Shown: positions 4,940-8,634 of the stretch, piece after piece
How the letters are laid out: each line of letters starts with the position of its first letter
Numbering within the stretch: position 1 is the first letter of the stretch
DNA from: an uncultured Synergistia bacterium
Lineage (GTDB): Bacteria > Eremiobacterota > SpSt-956 > JAKJGF01
DNA length: 8,634 nucleotides
Direction: 5' to 3'
Assembly: GCA_937888925.1 (NCBI GenBank)
Contig: CALARM010000266.1
Coordinates: 1-8,634, forward strand
Position numbers and translations under genes: made by a program
The notes under the pieces: generated by a model
Database searches by the model: none
Seen by the model: the letters and a program-made list of their open reading frames with translations, nothing else
Told to the model about the DNA's origin: nothing

Positions 4940-6766
4940 CTATTTTATAATTTTTTCCAGCTTATCCCTGAGAGATGTCTGTTCATCTGTTAGATTTTCT
5001 TTTTCTTTCAGTTCATTATATTTATTATTTAATATTTCCTCCAAGGATTTAGATTTTTCTTTAGAGAAATATTCTTTACCTTCTTCTATCTTACCGATTT
5101 TCAGACAGAGAATAATCATTTTCGCATACATATCGATGTTCAGTTCATTAAAAGATTTCCTCTGACTTTTTTTCTTTATCTTATCTTTCATTTCTTCAAA
5201 GATTTTTATGGAAGATTTATAATGATTGTAAGCTTTATTTAAATCTTTCAGGTTATCTTCATAGAGAAGTCCGAGATTGTAATTCCAGATTTTTTCTTTA
5301 CTTACATCTTTTATTTCTCTACTCATTTCTATTGCCTGTTTATAATATTCTATTGCTTCATCTATTTCTCCGAGTTTATAATAGGTATTGCCCAGGTTTC
5401 CAAGGGTTGAACTGGCCTGTCTTCTATCTTTTATTTCTTTACTTATATTAAGTGAATCAAGATAATAATCTATAGCTTCTTCGAGATCGCCTGATTCACT
5501 GTAAGCATTTGCAATATTTCCCAGCCTGTTTCCTTCCCCTCTCTTATCTTTTATTTCTTTACTGATTTCAAGAGCCTGATTGTAGTATTCAATGGCTTCT
5601 TCCATATCACCCATTTTATAATAAGCATTCCCAAGATTTCCGAGAGCAGTGCCTGCCTGCCTTATATCTTTTACTTCCTTGCTTATATCAAGAGCGGAAA
5701 GATAACAATCAATAGCTTCTTCCAGTTCTCCGAATTCTATATAGGCATTACCCAGGTTGCCCATTCTGTTACCTTCTCCGCTTCTATCTCCTATTTCTCT
5801 GCTTATGGCAAGTGCTTCATTATAGTAAGATATAGCTGTTTCCATATCTCCGAGTCTGTAATAAGCATTGCCAAGATTCCCGACAGAAGCTCCTATCTGT
5901 TTTCTGTCTCCTATTTGCTTGCAGTAATCGAGGCCTTTATTATAATAATTTATGGCTTCACCTATTTCGCCGAGCCTGTAATAGGCATTGCCTATATTTC
6001 CGAGAGCAATTCCTTTTGATTGTTTATCATCAATTTTTTCCAGCAGAGCAAGAGTTTCTTCTGATTGTTTTATAGCTTCTTCATACATACCCATAATATT
6101 TTTTGTAGTACCGAGAGTTAGACCACATTCTGCTATTAATTTTTCATCTCCCAGTTTATTTGCCAGATCATACAATAATGTCGCGAGTGTATGAGATTTT
6201 GGAGGAACCTGTATTTTAAGCCTGTTGCAGAGGTTATTGATCTGACTTATTGTATCTGTTTCAGCCAGATCCAGAATTTCCTGCGTAATAATTTTCTTTC
6301 TGGCCTTTGGAAGAGAAAGTTTTTCTTCCATTACACAATCAACTATTTTCATAAGAGCATCTACAAGCTCACCTTTTTCTATTGCATCGTCAATTTCCAG
6401 TAAACTTTCTTCTTCCTCTTCTTCCTGTGCTTCTTCCTCTTCTTCCTCGCCTTCCTCTTCTTCTTCCTGTGTTTCTTCTTCCTCTTCTTCCACTTCTTCG
6501 TCAGCAGGAATTTCTTCTTCGGTTTTACTGATGTTCTGCCTTATCTGAAGATTATCCATAACCCTGTTGAGATAGGATAGAGACCCTGCCAGTTTTTGAT
6601 TCCCCTGTTCTGCCGCATCTTTAATTTGATTGTCCAGTATGGCAAAGAAGTTCTCGTCAAAACTATTCCTGTTATTCTGTATTGCAGTAATCAAAGCACC
6701 TATACCTTTACATTTTTGAAGTTCCTGTATTAAATCAAGATATTCCTTGTCTTTTTTACTCGACAT
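4940..6766 (-). CDS. Large TPR-repeat protein with Glu-rich segment, 608 aa; CHAT-type C-terminus absent
   Basis: Layout: an alpha-helical N-terminal region (1-80), an extremely glutamate-rich segment (82-120), a helical region (121-210), then about eight TPRs of the 40-residue type (about 213-532) with the motif LGNLGNAYY.LGD.EEAI.YY..AL.IS.EI.D. A further helical repeat (about 540-575) contains EYFSKEKSKSLEEIL. Repeats 293-372 and 373-452 form two copies of an 80-residue AB unit. The 40-residue TPR type is the LGN/Rapsyn-like scaffold often fused to CHAT peptidase domains. The last 70 residues resemble the linker that precedes CHAT, but the frame stops there. No signal peptide or membrane helix is visible. 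The start at ATG 6766 has AAAGGAG 7 bases upstream. It is probably a cytoplasmic scaffold; partner and substrate are unknown. Confidence 0.93.
   Translation of the reverse strand: MSSKKDKEYLDLIQELQKCKGIGALITAIQNNRNSFDENFFAILDNQIKDAAEQGNQKLAGSLSYLNRVMDNLQIRQNISKTEEEIPADEEVEEEEEETQEEEEEGEEEEEEAQEEEEEESLLEIDDAIEKGELVDALMKIVDCVMEEKLSLPKARKKIITQEILDLAETDTISQINNLCNRLKIQVPPKSHTLATLLYDLANKLGDEKLIAECGLTLGTTKNIMGMYEEAIKQSEETLALLEKIDDKQSKGIALGNIGNAYYRLGEIGEAINYYNKGLDYCKQIGDRKQIGASVGNLGNAYYRLGDMETAISYYNEALAISREIGDRSGEGNRMGNLGNAYIEFGELEEAIDCYLSALDISKEVKDIRQAGTALGNLGNAYYKMGDMEEAIEYYNQALEISKEIKDKRGEGNRLGNIANAYSESGDLEEAIDYYLDSLNISKEIKDRRQASSTLGNLGNTYYKLGEIDEAIEYYKQAIEMSREIKDVSKEKIWNYNLGLLYEDNLKDLNKAYNHYKSSIKIFEEMKDKIKKKSQRKSFNELNIDMYAKMIILCLKIGKIEEGKEYFSKEKSKSLEEILNNKYNELKEKENLTDEQTSLRDKLEKIIK
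6407..6523 (-). repeat. Low-complexity Glu-rich coding tract (GAA/GAG codons)
   Basis: Residues 82-120 of the TPR protein are almost all glutamate. The + strand here is a nearly unbroken pyrimidine (CTT/CCT) run of about 100 bases with few interruptions. Such tracts slip easily during replication and vary in length between strains. Confidence 0.85.
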
Positions 6767-6773
6767 ATGTATT

Positions 6774-6780
6774 CTCCTTT
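6774..6780 (-). promoter_or_regulatory. Shine-Dalgarno site of the TPR gene (minus strand)
   Basis: AAAGGAG on the minus strand lies 7 bases before the ATG at 6766 and fixes the start. Confidence 0.75.
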
Positions 6781-6795
6781 ATCACCTTATACCAT

Positions 6796-6825
6796 ATTAA
6801 AATTACATTACTTTTATTCGTGCAA
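6796..6825 (-). promoter_or_regulatory. Weak candidate promoter for the minus-strand TPR gene
   Basis: On the minus strand, TTGCAC (6820-6825) and TTTAAT (6796-6801) are separated by 18 bp. The -10 matches consensus at 5/6 and the -35 at only 3/6. An alternative extended -10 (TGGTATAAG, 6786-6794) would put the transcript start inside the ribosome binding site, so I prefer the first. Confidence 0.3.
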
Positions 6826-6882
6826 CATTAATAACAATCCTGCTAGATTTATAAATTATGATATGTTGTTTTCTAAAAACTC

Positions 6883-6911
6883 TTGTCAAACTTCAGGAGT
6901 TATGTTATAGT
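6883..6911 (+). promoter_or_regulatory. Sigma-70-type promoter of the rimP-nusA operon
   Basis: TTGTCA (6883-6888, 5/6 match) and TATAGT (6906-6911, 5/6 match) are separated by the optimal 17 bp. The predicted transcript starts near 6918 and has a leader of about 130 bases containing two hairpins. Confidence 0.75.
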
Positions 6912-6942
6912 ATATTCGTATTATTAATTCTTTAACTCTATA

Positions 6943-6966
6943 AAAGAGTGGGAAGGCCCACTCTTT
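6943..6966 (+). promoter_or_regulatory. Leader hairpin upstream of rimP (AAAGAGTGGG stem)
   Basis: AAAGAGTGGG (6943-6952) and CCCACTCTTT (6957-6966) pair perfectly over 10 bp around an AAGG tetraloop, about 25 bases after the predicted transcript start. The following sequence, CATAGTTTTT, is only a weak U-run, so it could be a poor attenuator or a 5'-end stabilising hairpin. From memory, similar GAGTGGG/CCCACTC hairpins precede rimP in Firmicutes; I cannot check this here. Confidence 0.7.
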
Positions 6967-7016
6967 CATAGTTTTTATCATAATAGTAAGAAATTGTAAA
7001 TTTAGACTTTATTGAA

Positions 7017-7039
7017 TTTCCAGGGAATTTACCCGGAAA
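7017..7039 (+). promoter_or_regulatory. Hairpin overlapping the rimP Shine-Dalgarno region
   Basis: TTTCC (7017-7021) and GGG (7023-7025) pair with CCC (7032-7034) and GGAAA (7035-7039). This gives 8 bp with one bulged A and a 6-base loop. The right arm covers part of the GGAAAGG site (7035-7041) 7 bases before the GTG start, so the fold could limit rimP translation. Confidence 0.45.
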
Positions 7040-7048
7040 GGCTGAACA

Positions 7049-7516
7049 GTGAAAGGGAAAGAAATTTGTATTGAACTGGAAAATTTATTATCTCCTGTTA
7101 TTTCATCTATGGGATATGAACTGGTCTATGTGTATTATTTGAAAGAGAATAAAAACTGGATAGTCCGTATTGCAATAGATAAAGATGGTGGTGTGTCCCT
7201 GAATGATTGTGAACATGTCAGTAAAGTCATAGACAGCAGACTGGATGAAATAGATTTAATAAAAACTTCTTATTTACTGGAAGTTTGTTCTCCCGGGTTA
7301 GACAGACCTCTTATAAAAGAGAGAGATTTTGTCAGGTTTCAGGGCAGAAAGATTAAGGTTAAAACAAAAGAACCCCTGGAAAATAGAAAAAATTTCACAG
7401 GAGTACTGAAAGAATTTAGAGAAGGTACTGTGACCTTAATTGATGGGGAAGAGATATTTCATATATCCCTGGAGAAAATACAGAAGGCTAACTTGATTAC
7501 GGAAATCGATTTTTGA
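7049..7516 (+). CDS. rimP: Ribosome maturation factor RimP, 155 aa
   Basis: RimP binds the small ribosomal subunit and assists 16S rRNA/S12-region maturation in the cytoplasm. The family signature LEVCSPGLDRPL lies at residues 77-88. It is preceded by the N-terminal alpha/beta domain (MGYELVYVYY…WIVRIAIDKDGGVSLNDC) and followed by the C-terminal Sm-like beta domain (residues 90-155; GRKIKVKTKEPL, FTGVLKEFREGTVTLID). The length is normal for the family. The start is GTG 7049 with GGAAAGG 7 bases upstream; there is no better in-frame ATG near the N-terminus. nusA follows on the same strand, the standard order of this operon. Cysteine replaces the more usual serine in LEV[SC]SPG. Confidence 0.96.
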   Translation: MKGKEICIELENLLSPVISSMGYELVYVYYLKENKNWIVRIAIDKDGGVSLNDCEHVSKVIDSRLDEIDLIKTSYLLEVCSPGLDRPLIKERDFVRFQGRKIKVKTKEPLENRKNFTGVLKEFREGTVTLIDGEEIFHISLEKIQKANLITEIDF

Positions 7517-7518
7517 AA

Positions 7519-7552
7519 CAGTCAACAGACCTGAAGTCAGGCTGAATGACTG
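7519..7552 (+). promoter_or_regulatory. Intercistronic hairpin between rimP and nusA
   Basis: Nested stems are CAGTCA/TGACTG (7519-7524 with 7547-7552), CAG/CTG (7526-7528 with 7542-7544) and CCTG/CAGG (7530-7533 with 7538-7541) around an AAGT loop. That makes 13 pairs with one bulge and one small internal loop. It starts 2 bases after the rimP stop. No U-run follows, so it is unlikely to be a terminator and more likely an mRNA processing, stability or control element. Confidence 0.6.
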
Positions 7553-7600
7553 CTGCACTCTTATTATACAGAGAGGAGGATCCCTGGGAATTTGAAAACC

Positions 7601-7606
7601 AGGAGG
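7601..7606 (+). promoter_or_regulatory. Shine-Dalgarno site fixing a TTG start for nusA
   Basis: AGGAGG lies 6 bases before TTG 7613. An in-frame stop at 7607-7609 rules out any earlier start, and no in-frame ATG occurs before codon 92. A second GAGGAGG at 7573-7579 has no suitably spaced start codon. Confidence 0.8.
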
Positions 7607-7612
7607 TAAAGT

Positions 7613-8634
7613 TTGAGCAACGAATTAATTAAAGCCTTAGAACAAATAGAAAAAGAGAAGGGTATTTCCAAATTGGTACTTTTAGAAGCAATTAAAGATG
7701 CTTTAAGTTCCGCTTTGAAGAGGAATTTTGGAAATAGTCAAAATTTTACCATAGACATTGATCAACATACGGGGCAGGTAAGAGTTCTGGCCAGAAAAAA
7801 AGTTGTGACTAAAGTGACAGACCCTCATTCTGAAGTGATTCACAGGGTTGCCAGGGAAACCAGCCCTGATTGTCAGCCAGGTGATATGATAGAGGTTGAG
7901 ATTACCCCGTCAAATGTAGGAAGAATAGCTGCTCAGACTGCAAAACAGGTTATTGTACAGCGCATAAGAGAAGCAGAGAGAGAGCTTTTATTTAAAGAAT
8001 TTGCCGACAGGAAAGGTGATATAGTAACAGGTGTAATTCAGAGAATAGAACAGAATAAGGTTTATATAGATCTTGCCAAAATTGAAGGTGTAATTCCTCA
8101 ATCTGAGCAGGTGTCAATAGAAAAATACCGTCCCGGGGACAGAATAAAGGTTTATATCCTGGATGTTAAAGTGACGAGCAAAGGCCCGCAGGTCATATTA
8201 TCCCGTACACATCCCGGTTTTTTAAATCGTTTATTTGAAATGGAAGTCCCTGAAATATATGAACATATAGTTGAGATAAAAAGTACAGCCAGAGAGCCGG
8301 GATATCGTTCCAAAATAGCTGTTCACTCAAGTAACAGTGATGTTGATGCAGTAGGTTCCTGTGTCGGCAGCAGAGGTTCAAGGGTTCTCTCTGTTGTTCA
8401 GGAATTGAAAGGTGAAAAAATAGATATAGTTTTATGGGATAAAGATCCTGTTGTTTTTATAGCCAATGCATTGAATCCTGCCAAGGTACTATCTGTCGAA
8501 CTCAGAGAAGAAGAGAGTTTTGCTCTTGTTGTAGTTCCTGATAACCAATTGTCTCTTGCTATTGGTAAAGAAGGACAAAATGCAAGACTTGCTGCAAAAC
8601 TTACCGGATGGAAAATAGATATAAAAAATAAAAG
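7613..8634 (+). CDS. nusA: Transcription termination/antitermination factor NusA, 3'-truncated by window edge
   Basis: NusA binds RNA polymerase and nascent RNA, affecting pausing, termination and antitermination. 340 residues are visible with no stop. The N-terminal polymerase-binding domain (1-130) has [19 protein letters not shown] and [19 protein letters not shown]. The S1 domain (about 135-200) starts [22 protein letters not shown]1 (about 232-290) has [11 protein letters not shown], and KH2 (301 onward) has [21 protein letters not shown]. The start is TTG 7613, forced by an upstream in-frame stop and a perfect AGGAGG. The visible length accounts for nearly all of the conserved core, so only the end of KH2 and any C-terminal extension are missing. 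The gene lies 96 bp after rimP, presumably in the same operon; infB and neighbours would be expected next. Confidence 0.97.
   Translation, partial: MSNELIKALEQIEKEKGISKLVLLEAIKDALSSALKRNFGNSQNFTIDIDQHTGQVRVLARKKVVTKVTDPHSEVIHRVARETSPDCQPGDMIEVEITPSNVGRIAAQTAKQVIVQRIREAERELLFKEFADRKGDIVTGVIQRIEQNKVYIDLAKIEGVIPQSEQVSIEKYRPGDRIKVYILDVKVTSKGPQVILSRTHPGFLNRLFEMEVPEIYEHIVEIKSTAREPGYRSKIAVHSSNSDVDAVGSCVGSRGSRVLSVVQELKGEKIDIVLWDKDPVVFIANALNPAKVLSVELREEESFALVVVPDNQLSLAIGKEGQNARLAAKLTGWKIDIKNK

Noticed and set aside
7519..7552. Intrinsic terminator after rimP
   Set aside because: No T-run follows the stem, and nusA is normally cotranscribed with rimP.
8193..8381. Minus-strand 62-codon frame inside nusA
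   Set aside because: It is antisense to the well-conserved S1/KH1 region of NusA and has no ribosome binding site or recognisable domain.

Overview
The window is AT-rich bacterial chromosome (roughly 35-40% GC by eye). Its genes have strong purine-rich Shine-Dalgarno sites and alternative starts (GTG for rimP, TTG for nusA). The RimP-NusA order is typical of bacteria. A Ser/Thr kinase fused to TPRs, an FHA protein, a second large TPR protein and heptanucleotide repeat arrays between genes suggest a signalling-rich, deep-branching or candidate-phylum bacterium. I cannot name the lineage from sequence alone.

Layout. (1) Positions 1-1538, +: 3' part of a two-ring Clp/Hsp100 AAA+ ATPase, cut by the left window edge. 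(2) 1539-1839: a 300-bp spacer built almost wholly from four families of 7-bp tandem repeats; the last two families face each other and can fold into one very long imperfect hairpin that ends just before the next ribosome binding site. (3) 1840-2136, +: a stand-alone FHA (phosphothreonine-reading) protein. (4) 2153-4135, +: a Ser/Thr protein kinase with 11 C-terminal TPRs. (5) 4136-4333: spacer with a plausible promoter and a small second copy of the heptamer hairpin, again directly before a Shine-Dalgarno site. (6) 4334-4861, +: an unrecognised 175-aa protein. (7) 4877-4926: a perfect 21-bp inverted repeat between convergent genes, probably a two-way terminator. (8) 4940-6766, -: a 608-aa TPR protein with a glutamate-rich segment, ending where related proteins usually continue into a CHAT protease domain. 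(9) 6767-7048: divergent regulatory region with a good sigma-70-type promoter and two leader hairpins. (10) 7049-7516, +: rimP, then an intercistronic hairpin, then nusA from 7613 past the right edge.

The window falls into two functional halves. The left half looks like a phospho-signalling module: a kinase, a phosphothreonine reader and an unfoldase on the same strand, possibly one transcript with the repeat array inside it. The Clp protein shows no recognisable ClpP-docking motif, so it may be a disaggregase or remodeller rather than part of a protease. The combination resembles the ClpV/Fha/PpkA regulatory trio of type VI secretion, but no secretion structural genes are visible. The right half is the start of the housekeeping rimP-nusA (ribosome maturation and transcription elongation) operon, with three RNA hairpins that could control it. 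The most unusual features are the heptamer array/hairpin and its miniature repeat at 4272-4318.
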